From a virus, in the IMG/VR virus record IMGVR_UViG_3300020020_000179, positions 1 to 20,319 of that record: a stretch of DNA of 20,319 nt. One strand, 5' to 3'. The notes under the pieces were generated by a model, which had not been told where the DNA came from, did not search any database, and saw only the letters and a list, made by a program, of their open reading frames with translations. Positions 1 through 6,097 of the stretch are shown piece after piece (positions within the stretch are counted from its first letter, which is position 1; every line of letters starts with the position of its first letter). The translations under genes and the position numbers were made by a program.

Positions 1-2
1 AT

Positions 3-287
3 CGCGGCATCGAGGATCAGGGTTGGACCTGGGATTCCATAAACGATAAGTTCATGGTCGCGGTCGATGTTGACTGGGACATCGCACATGTGCCATTCTT
101 CCAGGAGCAACGCCAATACCACAATCGCCGCGTGCTTGCCTCGTTCGGACCGCCATACGGCCCATCACCGACGATTGTGAGCACTGGGCTCGACCACGAC
201 AACTTCTTTCCCCCTGTTCCCAAGAAACCTGCTCCTCAGCGCCCCGCTCCCGCTAAGAAACGCCCTCCAAAGAAAGAGACTTCGTGA
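3..287 (+). CDS. Partial hypothetical protein with basic Pro/Lys tail (5' end outside window)
   Basis: The frame is open from the left edge, so the start lies upstream of the window; an internal ATG at 54 is not a convincing start because the protein-like sequence continues upstream of it (Gly-Trp-Thr-Trp-Asp). About 94 residues are visible. The first part is mixed and aromatic-rich. The last 25 or so residues are a disordered, strongly basic Pro/Ala/Lys tail (KKPAPQRPAPAKKRPPKK), as often seen on nucleic-acid-binding or structural phage proteins. No family is recognised. The stop codon overlaps the GTG start of the next small gene (GTGA), so the two are probably translationally coupled. Confidence 0.6.
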   Translation, partial: RGIEDQGWTWDSINDKFMVAVDVDWDIAHVPFFQEQRQYHNRRVLASFGPPYGPSPTIVSTGLDHDNFFPPVPKKPAPQRPAPAKKRPPKKETS

Positions 288-415
288 ACATTTACTTCCT
301 TCGCTTTATGCAGTGGCTGTACTCCGTCCTCGAGGCGATGTTTGACATGTTCCTGCAGTTCCTCGGCCTCGTAAGGCTGATGGAGTTCATTCGACGCAAC
401 CTGGGAGAGGCATGA
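284..415 (+). CDS. Small hydrophobic/amphipathic protein (43 aa)
   Basis: A GTG start overlaps the previous stop as GTGA, with a purine-rich AAAGAAAGAGA stretch just upstream as ribosome-binding site. The 43-residue product is dominated by Leu, Phe, Met and Trp in the first 33 residues (MNIYFLRFMQWLYSVLEAMF at the start) and ends with a basic, polar tail. It could be one amphipathic or membrane-associated helix. Its stop overlaps the ATGATG start of the next gene. It fills the gap between two flanking genes in the same direction, which supports it being real. No family is recognised, and a membrane role is only inferred from composition. Confidence 0.45.
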   Translation: MNIYFLRFMQWLYSVLEAMFDMFLQFLGLVRLMEFIRRNLGEA

Positions 416-969
416 TGGCTGATATTAAACCTTGTTGGGTGCGTACTGCGCACGAACATCATGGATGGACCGAGGTTAGTGATGGACTCATCACAAAGGT
501 AGTCTCCTTGGTAGACGCGTCCACTGTATTGCGGCCGCCAGAGGGTAGCAAAGTGAGCTACCACCATTGCGAGGGGGTACCTGACCTGCTGGAGGAGACT
601 CGGCACAGCAAGTACCTGAGACAGGACTACCGTGACTCGGTCTATGAGGTCAAATCGGCACCATTTGGGAACGCTGAGGTCGTCACAGAGCGTCAGGTGA
701 GCATAGATGCGGTGTATGAGAGGGTCATAATCCAGGAGCCCTGGAGAGAAATACAGCGGATAACATGCTTCTGTTGCTCCTGCGGGGACTTTGGCAGCGA
801 TGGGTACTGTCGGAATCACAACGCCAGCGTCGGCATGAGGCCGTGTGAGAAGCATGGTTGCATGGGGCAAGAGGACGAGGATTCGGGGATCATGCCGGAT
901 AGCGTGCAGGTGGAGCGCAAGCGGCAGGGTTGGATTGGGGACGGTGACGCGCGATGGAGAAACGGTTGA
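415..969 (+). CDS. Hypothetical protein with C-terminal Cys/His cluster
   Basis: Two ATG codons are adjacent (412 and 415). The GGGAGAGG ribosome-binding site at 403-410 sits 4 nt from 415 and only 1 nt from 412, so 415 is preferred. The 184-residue product has a polar N-terminal part of unknown fold. At about residues 119-149 it has a dense Cys/His region (CFCCSCGDFGSDGYCRNH, then CEKHGC) that looks like a zinc-binding module. The C-terminus is charged. The TGA stop (967-969) lies inside the TTGACC -35 box of the promoter for the next gene. Function unknown; the zinc site is inferred from residue pattern only. Confidence 0.6.
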   Translation: MADIKPCWVRTAHEHHGWTEVSDGLITKVVSLVDASTVLRPPEGSKVSYHHCEGVPDLLEETRHSKYLRQDYRDSVYEVKSAPFGNAEVVTERQVSIDAVYERVIIQEPWREIQRITCFCCSCGDFGSDGYCRNHNASVGMRPCEKHGCMGQEDEDSGIMPDSVQVERKRQGWIGDGDARWRNG

Positions 970-994
970 CCCGGGCAAAATTAGTCGATATGAT
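966..994 (+). promoter_or_regulatory. Sigma70-type promoter driving a leaderless gene
   Basis: TTGACC (966-971), a 17-nt spacer, then TATGAT (989-994). The last -10 base is followed by six bases and then the ATG at 1001, so the expected start of transcription coincides with the A of the start codon. The -35 box contains the TGA stop of the upstream gene. No Shine-Dalgarno sequence precedes the ATG, consistent with a leaderless transcript. Confidence 0.7.
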
Positions 995-1000
995 GATACT

Positions 1001-1474
1001 ATGATCATTTTTCGAGGGAAGCGCATAAAACTTCACACGGCGGGAGGTATGAGGTTCGGTTTCGGGTATTTGCCTCACTGGAAGACGAATAAGGACACTC
1101 AGCACCCCCGCCAACTGATCGCATGGTGTGGACCGCTCATTCTGACATATGATTTGCGGAAAAAGGGCTGGGTTCCTCGCGCATGGCATGATATGGAGCG
1201 TCATGACGAGTTGGCCACTGCGGTTTCAGCCATGGTTGGAGATATCATGCAGATTCGCATATACCATGAGAACCGCGAGGCATGGCAGGCTCAATCGGAC
1301 AGGGTAAAACTGGCAGATTATGACCCTGACCCAGAACCTGGTCCTCGCGTGCATTGCCGGCGCTGCGGTGATCCGATCGTGCCCTCTGAGGTGACCGACG
1401 AATGGATCCATGAACGACCTTTGAACCCTTGGACGCAAGATCACGATGTAATAGCTTGTTTGGAAACCCACTAA
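1001..1474 (+). CDS. Hypothetical protein with C-terminal zinc-ribbon-like motif, leaderless
   Basis: The frame is open further upstream (from 845), but that part overlaps the preceding gene and reads as Arg/Ser/Cys-rich shadow sequence. ATG 1001 is chosen because a TTGACC-17-TATGAT promoter ends six bases before it. The 157-residue product begins MIIFRGKRIKLHTAGG. Near the C-terminus it has CRRCG followed by His and Cys residues (about residues 119-155), resembling a small zinc ribbon. No enzyme family is recognised. It is followed after 9 nt, with an AGGAGAAG ribosome-binding site, by another small gene that is probably co-transcribed. Confidence 0.65.
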   Translation: MIIFRGKRIKLHTAGGMRFGFGYLPHWKTNKDTQHPRQLIAWCGPLILTYDLRKKGWVPRAWHDMERHDELATAVSAMVGDIMQIRIYHENREAWQAQSDRVKLADYDPDPEPGPRVHCRRCGDPIVPSEVTDEWIHERPLNPWTQDHDVIACLETH

Positions 1475-1483
1475 GGAGAAGAA

Positions 1484-1783
1484 ATGACATACACAGAAGA
1501 AGAAATGGCAGCGGCCGGAATTGAGGCGGCTGAGGTAGTAGAGGCGATCGAGGCACAGATTACGAGCGCGGATCAGCACGTCATTCTTTCAAAGCTTGCT
1601 GGTCATCTGGGTAAGACAGAGATGGAAATGATTGAGTTGATGCGAGCTAACGTAAACTACAACCGCGCTATCATCATCATGATGGGCGAACTGAGCAACG
1701 GTATGTCAGTAATCTTCAAGGCACTGGACATCACGCCTGAAAACGTCTTCGAGAAGATGGGTGAGGAAGAGCCCAGTGACTGA
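1484..1783 (+). CDS. Small acidic helical hypothetical protein
   Basis: ATG 1484 is preceded by AAGGAGAAGAA, one of the clearest ribosome-binding sites in the window. The 99-residue product is acidic, rich in Glu, Ala, Met and Ile, and free of Pro except near the C-terminus, so it is probably all-helical (for example EEEMAAAGIEAAEVVEAIEA at the N-terminus). There are no Cys residues, signal peptide or TM segment. It overlaps the next gene by a few bases. No family is recognised; a small helical adaptor or regulator is possible but not shown. Confidence 0.65.
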   Translation: MTYTEEEMAAAGIEAAEVVEAIEAQITSADQHVILSKLAGHLGKTEMEMIELMRANVNYNRAIIIMMGELSNGMSVIFKALDITPENVFEKMGEEEPSD

Positions 1784-2591
1784 GTTCTACCAGAGATTCC
1801 GAGACCCTCGAGTGAACTATGTGATGGTGGTTATCGGAATCGAAACTGACAAGGGCACCTTCGGCGATGCATTCCACGTGCGTATGACAGAGGAGGAGTA
1901 CGAGAACTTCCGCGCATCCTCGCGCCGGCAATATGAGCGAGGATATTGGCCTCCTGGGGGAGACTATCGCACGCCTGGCGGTGCTGCCTCATCTCGGTCG
2001 TACCCAAGCGACCCATTCTCTCGCCCTTTCTATGATTCAGAGACGCCTTTCTATGCTCCCGGTAGCCCCTATGAGCAACAGCGTAGGGAGTATGAGCGGG
2101 AAAGAGCTAACATGAAGGCGGAGGAAGAAGCTCGGAAGCAGAAAGAACAACAGGATCGGGATCGAGCCCAGGGAAAAGGTGGAGCTAAGTTCACTGACAG
2201 AGGTGGAGGTAATTTCGAGTTTACCTTTAAAGAGGGAGAGAACTTCTGGGCCACTTTTGGGCCGGGGGTATTCTTCATTCCTGAGGATGAGCCACCTAAG
2301 GAACAGTTTTTCTACGATGGTGAACCAGTAACTGAAGAAGAATTCCATCGGCGCAATGAGAAGCATCAAAAGAAGACTGCGCCGAAGATGTCGACATCAG
2401 ATGCCAAGAAACGACTTTGTGAACTGGCTGAAATGCCTTTGACATCAGATGCTAAGGCGGCGTACAAGAAAGCCATGCGTCGATGCCACCCCGATATGCC
2501 AACGGGTAGTCATGAGCTTTGGCTTGAGTTGGCCAAGATAGCAATGATCCTTGGTTTAGGCGGTACTAAGGCTGGGAGGTCTGCAGGATGA
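1776..2591 (+). CDS. DnaJ-like protein with C-terminal J-domain
   Basis: Two GTG starts are possible, 1761 and 1776. GTG 1776 is preferred because GAGGAAGAG lies 4-5 nt upstream of it and because it overlaps the preceding TGA only slightly. The 271-residue product has an N-terminal beta-like region (about 1-50), a long low-complexity stretch rich in Arg, Glu, Tyr, Pro and Gly (about 50-200), and a C-terminal J-domain-like segment with AYKKAMRRCHPDMPTG. The His-Pro-Asp triad is at about residues 238-240. J-domains stimulate the ATPase of Hsp70/DnaK, so the protein could recruit host DnaK to phage assembly or replication. The domain is short after HPD. Orthodox DnaJ has the J-domain at the N-terminus, so this is not a true DnaJ. 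Confidence 0.75.
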   Translation: MTEFYQRFRDPRVNYVMVVIGIETDKGTFGDAFHVRMTEEEYENFRASSRRQYERGYWPPGGDYRTPGGAASSRSYPSDPFSRPFYDSETPFYAPGSPYEQQRREYERERANMKAEEEARKQKEQQDRDRAQGKGGAKFTDRGGGNFEFTFKEGENFWATFGPGVFFIPEDEPPKEQFFYDGEPVTEEEFHRRNEKHQKKTAPKMSTSDAKKRLCELAEMPLTSDAKAAYKKAMRRCHPDMPTGSHELWLELAKIAMILGLGGTKAGRSAG

Positions 2592-2878
2592 GCGAGCTGG
2601 TATATCACTGGGTAAACCCAGTATCAGTAGGAGAAATTCCTTTAGATGCACAAACCGTTGACATCTATCGTGATCGATGGTGGATCATGAATGAGAAGGG
2701 TGAGATTGCTTTCTACCAAGGTCGAACTATGCCTCGCCATGGGGCGAAGTACACCATGCCTCAGTGCAACCCCAACAAGGTGATATCTGACACCATCTTG
2801 AAGAACTTCGGCGAGGGATATTCTGTCGGTTTCGTGCCAGTAGTTTATATTCCACACCACTGCAGTGACTACCAGTAG
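2588..2878 (+). CDS. Hypothetical protein (96 aa)
   Basis: ATG 2588 overlaps the stop of the J-domain gene (ATGA), implying coupled translation; AGGTCTGCAGG upstream is a modest ribosome-binding site. The product is mixed and aromatic-rich (for example DRWWIMNEKGEIAFYQ), with no TM segment, and ends HHCSDYQ. The spacing of hydrophobic and charged residues suggests a small beta-rich fold. No family is recognised. It lies in the same run as the J-domain protein and the next unknown gene. Confidence 0.6.
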   Translation: MSELVYHWVNPVSVGEIPLDAQTVDIYRDRWWIMNEKGEIAFYQGRTMPRHGAKYTMPQCNPNKVISDTILKNFGEGYSVGFVPVVYIPHHCSDYQ

Positions 2879-2886
2879 GAGAGAGA

Positions 2887-3303
2887 ATGAATGAGATTGT
2901 AAAGGCTGAGGCAGAAGCCCGTACGTTGCCTTCAGTGGTACTCGTGCTATCATCTGACGGTTATACCTGGGCGAAGGAATGGGGAGCTAAGGAGTTTCAG
3001 CATGGTAAGGAAGTGGGGCTCAATGTTCGCACGGTGTTCAATATCAACGAGATCACCTTTGGTCCGTATGAACGAGGGTGGTCAATTCCTCACTACTTCT
3101 GCCTACTGAGTCAAACTGGCCAGCAGATCAATGAATGGGCTGAGATTAACGGTATGCAGGGGCGGGTATTGGCTGTCGGCGATATGATCAACTTCTTTCC
3201 TCGAGGGATAGAATTCGTGCTCACGTTCGAGTTTGGTCGTACTTACCCCCCTCCTCGAGAGCCTCGAAGACTCCGATCACCATTCAAGAAACTTGGCCGT
3301 TGA
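2887..3303 (+). CDS. Hypothetical protein (138 aa)
   Basis: ATG 2887 follows AGGAGAGA at the right distance. The 138-residue product appears globular with alternating hydrophobic residues (SVVLVLSSDGYTW; GRVLAVGDMINFF) and ends in a basic Pro/Arg tail (PPPREPRRLRSPFKK). No family is recognised. Its TGA stop (3301-3303) lies inside the TTGACA -35 box of the promoter for the next gene, so transcription of the following genes restarts exactly where this one ends. Confidence 0.6.
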   Translation: MNEIVKAEAEARTLPSVVLVLSSDGYTWAKEWGAKEFQHGKEVGLNVRTVFNINEITFGPYERGWSIPHYFCLLSQTGQQINEWAEINGMQGRVLAVGDMINFFPRGIEFVLTFEFGRTYPPPREPRRLRSPFKKLGR

Positions 3304-3328
3304 CAAGGTATTAACGAGGGCATATAAT
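3300..3328 (+). promoter_or_regulatory. Consensus sigma70-type promoter driving a leaderless gene
   Basis: TTGACA (3300-3305), a 17-nt spacer and TATAAT (3323-3328) match the bacterial consensus exactly at both boxes and spacing. Six bases after the -10 box comes ATG 3335, so the predicted +1 is the A of the start codon. The -35 box carries the TGA stop of the upstream gene. This is the strongest promoter by sequence in the window. Confidence 0.85.
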
Positions 3329-3334
3329 GGGGGT

Positions 3335-3508
3335 ATGCCATCGATCGATGAAACCAACATCCCGCGATACGCCTTGTTCCGAGGCCGCAAGGTCCGGATT
3401 ATCGACTACGATCCAGGAGGGTTGAACCCGTTCCGGATTCTCGATACTGACGACACACAACGTTCGGTTGCTCGCACAGAGTTACTGTTCCTGAGGGAGA
3501 AGAAATGA
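3335..3508 (+). CDS. Small hypothetical protein (57 aa), leaderless
   Basis: The frame is open from 3233, but ATG 3335 is chosen: it is placed exactly at the expected transcription start of the consensus promoter, and the upstream part overlaps the preceding gene. No leader or separate ribosome-binding site is available. The 57-residue product (MPSIDETNIPRYALFRGRKV at the N-terminus) has the alternating pattern of a small SH3-like beta-barrel (YALFRGRKVRIIDYD), but that is only a guess. It ends FLREKK and overlaps the next gene by ATGA. Being first behind a perfect promoter, it is likely highly expressed when the promoter is on. Confidence 0.65.
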   Translation: MPSIDETNIPRYALFRGRKVRIIDYDPGGLNPFRILDTDDTQRSVARTELLFLREKK

Positions 3509-3759
3509 GTGAAGAGTTTCAGGGGCCATCTAACCCTAACGTACGGCGTAACATTGCTCTGGTCGGTCTCAAGGGTCGTCTGAGCTACTCCATCCGCATC
3601 CATCGGACTGATGCGTTCGCACTATCTGCGGTCAAGGGGTGGGCAGCGAAGGATGGAGTCATGATCACAACAACTCGGCAAGGTTTGACCTGGGTCGAGG
3701 CAGAACTAGATAAGATCAGATCAGAGAGAGAATCTCGTGGGCAGACCACCAGCGGGTAG
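3505..3759 (+). CDS. Hypothetical protein (84 aa)
   Basis: ATG 3505 overlaps the stop of the preceding gene, with GAGGGAGAAGAA directly upstream as ribosome-binding site. The product is small and slightly basic, with a beta-then-helix pattern (RNIALVGLKGRLSYSIRIHR; WVEAELDKIRSERES). No Cys or TM segment is seen and no family is recognised. Translation runs 23 bases into the next gene, which starts at GTG 3737. Confidence 0.55.
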   Translation: MSEEFQGPSNPNVRRNIALVGLKGRLSYSIRIHRTDAFALSAVKGWAAKDGVMITTTRQGLTWVEAELDKIRSERESRGQTTSG

Positions 3760-4060
3760 TAGAAGCGGAGCATTTATCTACTCCGATATCTGGTCGGGTG
3801 GTATGGCTGCATTCAAATCCATGGGTTATCCCCCTGTTAGGGGCGGGCGATGGAAGATTCGGAAGATGCGTCGCCCGAATACGGCTGGTAAGATGTGGAT
3901 GGCCCGCACGGCTGGTAAGGCAAAGCGATGGAACAAGTCTTTCGTAAGGTGGGAAGACGCTGTTCACTGGGCTCATTTTGTCGCTCTGATGTATAAAATC
4001 AATGCCCGGTCAACGGCAGATATGATAATCCGAGAGTACATAGCAAGGAGAGAATCATGA
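3737..4060 (+). CDS. Basic hypothetical protein (107 aa)
   Basis: GTG 3737 is chosen because AGAGAGAGAA lies 4-5 nt upstream; ATG 3803 is a shorter alternative without a good ribosome-binding site. The product is strongly basic and Trp/Met-rich in the middle (WKIRKMRRPNTAGKMWMART, then GKAKRWNKSFVRW) with a helical C-terminal half. The charge suggests DNA or RNA contact, but no fold is recognised. It overlaps the preceding gene by 23 nt and the next by ATGA. Confidence 0.5.
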   Translation: MGRPPAGSRSGAFIYSDIWSGGMAAFKSMGYPPVRGGRWKIRKMRRPNTAGKMWMARTAGKAKRWNKSFVRWEDAVHWAHFVALMYKINARSTADMIIREYIARRES

Positions 4061-4365
4061 TGGAACGTGAGTTCAGACTTTTGAAGAACAGACTTCAGTA
4101 CAAGCTCAACAAGATGACCAATACAGCGCTGGTAGCGCTTGACGACCAGACAAGATTGATGAACTTGCGTGGCGACTACGTTTGGTTTAAGGACCAAGTC
4201 GATGGCATATTGCCTCTAGGTATCATGAACAGCTACGATGAGTCCTTGATTCGTCTTTATGCTCGCGTTTCCGGCATGGGGCATATCGTCGATGCAATCA
4301 TCGATGAGCTATCTCTCAAGGGCGCAGGGATCGAGCTCGCGCTCCCTGATCGATTGCGCGCATGA
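4057..4365 (+). CDS. Hypothetical helical protein (102 aa)
   Basis: ATG 4057 sits 6 nt after AAGGAG and overlaps the previous stop; ATG 4060 is adjacent but has poorer spacing. The product appears mostly alpha-helical with heptad-like hydrophobic spacing (FRLLKNRLQYKLNKM; VDAIIDELSLKGAGIELALP). No catalytic motif or TM segment is visible. It ends the first transcription unit and is followed by a 75-nt gap holding the next promoter. Confidence 0.55.
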   Translation: MMEREFRLLKNRLQYKLNKMTNTALVALDDQTRLMNLRGDYVWFKDQVDGILPLGIMNSYDESLIRLYARVSGMGHIVDAIIDELSLKGAGIELALPDRLRA

Positions 4366-4395
4366 TCAAGCGAGCATAAAAATGGGGCATTAGGG

Positions 4396-4425
4396 TTGAT
4401 CCCTACGGCGATACGATGATATAGT
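4396..4425 (+). promoter_or_regulatory. Sigma70-type promoter with extended -10 and flanking inverted repeats
   Basis: TTGATC (4396-4401), an 18-nt spacer and TATAGT (4420-4425), with TG one base before the -10 (TGATATAGT, extended -10). The -35 region sits in the centre of TAGGG-TTGAT-CCCTA (4391-4405), and the -10 sits in the centre of GATGA-TATAG-TCATC (4415-4429); either could be a repressor site. The expected +1 is about 4432, so the mRNA would begin with the AAAGGAGAG ribosome-binding site and ATG 4441, a leader of only about 9 nt. Confidence 0.6.
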
Positions 4426-4440
4426 CATCTCAAAGGAGAG

Positions 4441-4809
4441 ATGATGAGCGACTTCGTAGCAGTCATGGTAGTACTTATCGCGGTTCTCATAGTTTTCTAT
4501 GGCTCCGCGATTTTGCATGTACTGGCCAGAATCGAACAGCGTCAAAGAGTTCAGGGAGCCACTCTGTCAACGATTCTCTCCTCGACATCCACCACCCAGT
4601 CTCAGATTCGGACTCGCATGAGTTCACCTGGTGTGGAACCAATCCTGGATCACCCGAGAGCAGAGCAGCATTATGAAGGACGTGGAGTCAAACGGGTTGC
4701 CCGTGGAGGTAAGGCGGACCCAGCAAGCGGGGAAAGCACTACAGCTCGAATTGGTACGGTTAAGCACAGCAGCTATGGCGGAACCCCAAGCAACCCCCCA
4801 AGTAGTTGA
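4441..4809 (+). CDS. Single-TM small membrane protein
   Basis: ATG 4441 follows AAAGGAGAG directly; ATG 4444 is the next codon. The 122-residue product has one strong N-terminal TM helix (about residues 5-28, VAVMVVLIAVLIVFYGSAIL), then a short charged helix and a Ser/Thr/Gly/Pro-rich disordered tail. The last third is encoded by DNA that also encodes the start of the next gene in another frame, an unusually long overlap for this genome. Function unknown; a membrane-anchored accessory or lysis-regulating role is possible but not shown. Confidence 0.55.
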   Translation: MMSDFVAVMVVLIAVLIVFYGSAILHVLARIEQRQRVQGATLSTILSSTSTTQSQIRTRMSSPGVEPILDHPRAEQHYEGRGVKRVARGGKADPASGESTTARIGTVKHSSYGGTPSNPPSS

Positions 4810-5488
4810 CTTTACCGCTGTCGACGACTATGTGCAACATACCACTGGTCGGTGGCGTGATGAGGGTGTTCGTCCGATATCTCCTGACGGCTACGTGCTG
4901 AACAAGCAACAGATCTATCGTCGCATGAAGCGAGCACGTAAGAGGTTTCTCGAATCGATGGACATTGGCCAGGCAGAGAAACAAGCATACTACCAGAAGC
5001 CGCTTGCTGATTGGGACCCTGAGGAACTAGCCCGTGGTCGGCCTCGTAACTCTAAGGGGAACTTCAAGGGTCCGAAGCCTACATGGATCACTGCAGAGAT
5101 GCATGAGGAAACCATAGATCGATTCAAGTCGATCATTCGTACGGGCATGAGAGTGGCAACAGTAGATGCCATTGAGTTCATGAAGACCATGATTGCGGAT
5201 AACTCTGTTGACAATCGTGGTCGTCCGATTGTGCCGGCATCGACGAAGCTTCAAGCAGCTCAGTTCCTCGTCGAGCACCTTGTTGGTAAGCCGACGCAGC
5301 GCATCGAATCCGATGTCTCAGTCAAGCTTCAGGCGATCATGGCTTCGGTCATGGTTAACCCTGGCGACGTTGCAACGGGTAACTATATGGCTGCGCATCT
5401 GCCTGGCCATACAATGGAGCTAGCTCAGGTAGTAGCCGATGAGGAGGAAGATGATGACTTCCAGTTCGACGTCGAGTTCGAAGAGTGA
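4673..5488 (+). CDS. Putative terminase small subunit-like protein
   Basis: The frame is open from GTG 4631; ATG 4673 is the first ATG, and ATG 4775 would remove the overlap with the upstream gene. None has a strong ribosome-binding site, so the start is uncertain. From 4673 the product is 271 residues. It has basic helices (QQIYRRMKRARKRFLESM), a GRPRNSKGNFKGPKP segment, and a helical region ending AAQFLVEHLVGKPTQR, a motif seen in phage small-terminase and DUF5681-like proteins. The C-terminus is very acidic (EEEDDDFQFDVEFEE). TerS recognises packaging sites and loads TerL. Against the call, TerL lies about 10 kb downstream and no clear helix-turn-helix was identified. Confidence 0.45.
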   Translation: MKDVESNGLPVEVRRTQQAGKALQLELVRLSTAAMAEPQATPQVVDFTAVDDYVQHTTGRWRDEGVRPISPDGYVLNKQQIYRRMKRARKRFLESMDIGQAEKQAYYQKPLADWDPEELARGRPRNSKGNFKGPKPTWITAEMHEETIDRFKSIIRTGMRVATVDAIEFMKTMIADNSVDNRGRPIVPASTKLQAAQFLVEHLVGKPTQRIESDVSVKLQAIMASVMVNPGDVATGNYMAAHLPGHTMELAQVVADEEEDDDFQFDVEFEE

Positions 5489-5747
5489 CGAGCCAGCTGT
5501 TAATCCTGACGAACCTTGCTCAATCTGTAGTGAAACCAGGGAGAACCATGGCGACAAGCATCACAAGTTCAACACCGAAGGTCATCTCATCCCATTGGAC
5601 CCTCCGCCGAAGCCTCGAGCGGAAGCTCCAGTTCATGTATCTGAAGCGATCAAAGCAGCCTCGTTCGCTACGCTGATGGAAGTCCTCGTGGAAAAGGATA
5701 TCCTCACTGCTAAGGATGTGATTCGGGTATTCGGAGGTAATGGCTAA
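5454..5747 (+). CDS. Small CxxC/His putative zinc-binding protein
   Basis: ATG codons occur at 5439, 5451 and 5454. AGGAGG at 5442-5447 sits 6-7 nt before 5454, so 5454 is preferred. The product (about 97 residues) starts with a Ser/Thr-rich stretch. It has CSICSETRENHGDKHHKF (two Cys and three His), a plausible zinc site, and a C-terminal helical part (ATLMEVLVEKDILTAKDVIR). The gene overlaps the acidic end of the upstream gene. Its TAA stop shares bases with the ATG of the JAMM gene, indicating coupling. No named family is recognised. Confidence 0.6.
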   Translation: MTSSSTSSSKSDEPAVNPDEPCSICSETRENHGDKHHKFNTEGHLIPLDPPPKPRAEAPVHVSEAIKAASFATLMEVLVEKDILTAKDVIRVFGGNG

Positions 5748-6097
5748 TGGACCTGCCACTGATCGAGGGCAGGCTCAAACTGTCGATGCTTGCGTTAGTC
5801 CGTGAAGCGGCACCTGATGAAGCGGTAGGCATCATATACAATGAAATGGTGTACCCCCTACGGAACATCTCGGACTCCCCCACTGACCATTTCGCCATGA
5901 GCCTAGCGGATCTTCGTGAACTAGTTCACACTCTTCAGATACACTTCGATTTGATCGACGACAACGTTTTCTTGTGGCATTCACATCCCGGTGGTGGTGT
6001 GGGGCCGTCTCGATTCGACATGACACACAAGACTCCACTGAAGCATCATCTCGTAGTAGCGCTAGTCGATAACGACCTAGTATCTACATGGTATTGA
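5747..6097 (+). CDS. Standalone JAB/MPN-domain (JAMM) metalloprotease
   Basis: ATG 5747 follows GGAGG with 9-nt spacing and overlaps the preceding TAA. The 116-residue product is a single JAMM domain. A conserved Glu is in DEAVGII (about residue 25), and the zinc signature HSHPGGGVGPSRFD matches HxH-x7-S-x2-D exactly (His78, His80, Ser88, Asp91). Family members cleave isopeptide or peptide bonds using zinc. In phages a JAB domain is best known from the lambda tail-tip protein K, fused to NlpC/P60; here it stands alone. It could act in tail assembly, or remove ubiquitin-like conjugates used by some bacterial defences; the sequence does not decide. The TGA stop lies inside the -35 box of the next promoter. 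Confidence 0.85.
   Translation: MDLPLIEGRLKLSMLALVREAAPDEAVGIIYNEMVYPLRNISDSPTDHFAMSLADLRELVHTLQIHFDLIDDNVFLWHSHPGGGVGPSRFDMTHKTPLKHHLVVALVDNDLVSTWY

Noticed and set aside
845-1000. Upstream extension of the 1001 gene
   Set aside because: Overlaps the preceding gene, reads as Arg/Ser/Cys-rich shadow, and the promoter places the start at 1001.
292-1026. 244-residue minus-strand open frame
   Set aside because: Overlaps three plus-strand genes with ribosome-binding sites or a promoter; no ribosome-binding site or recognisable protein features on the minus strand.
2435-2475. TTGACA within the J-domain gene as a promoter
   Set aside because: The matching -10 (TACAAG at 18 nt) is poor and no gene start follows nearby.
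4325-4348. CAGGGA...TCCCTG hairpin near the end of the 4057 gene as a terminator
   Set aside because: No U-run follows and it lies in coding sequence; pairing is ambiguous.
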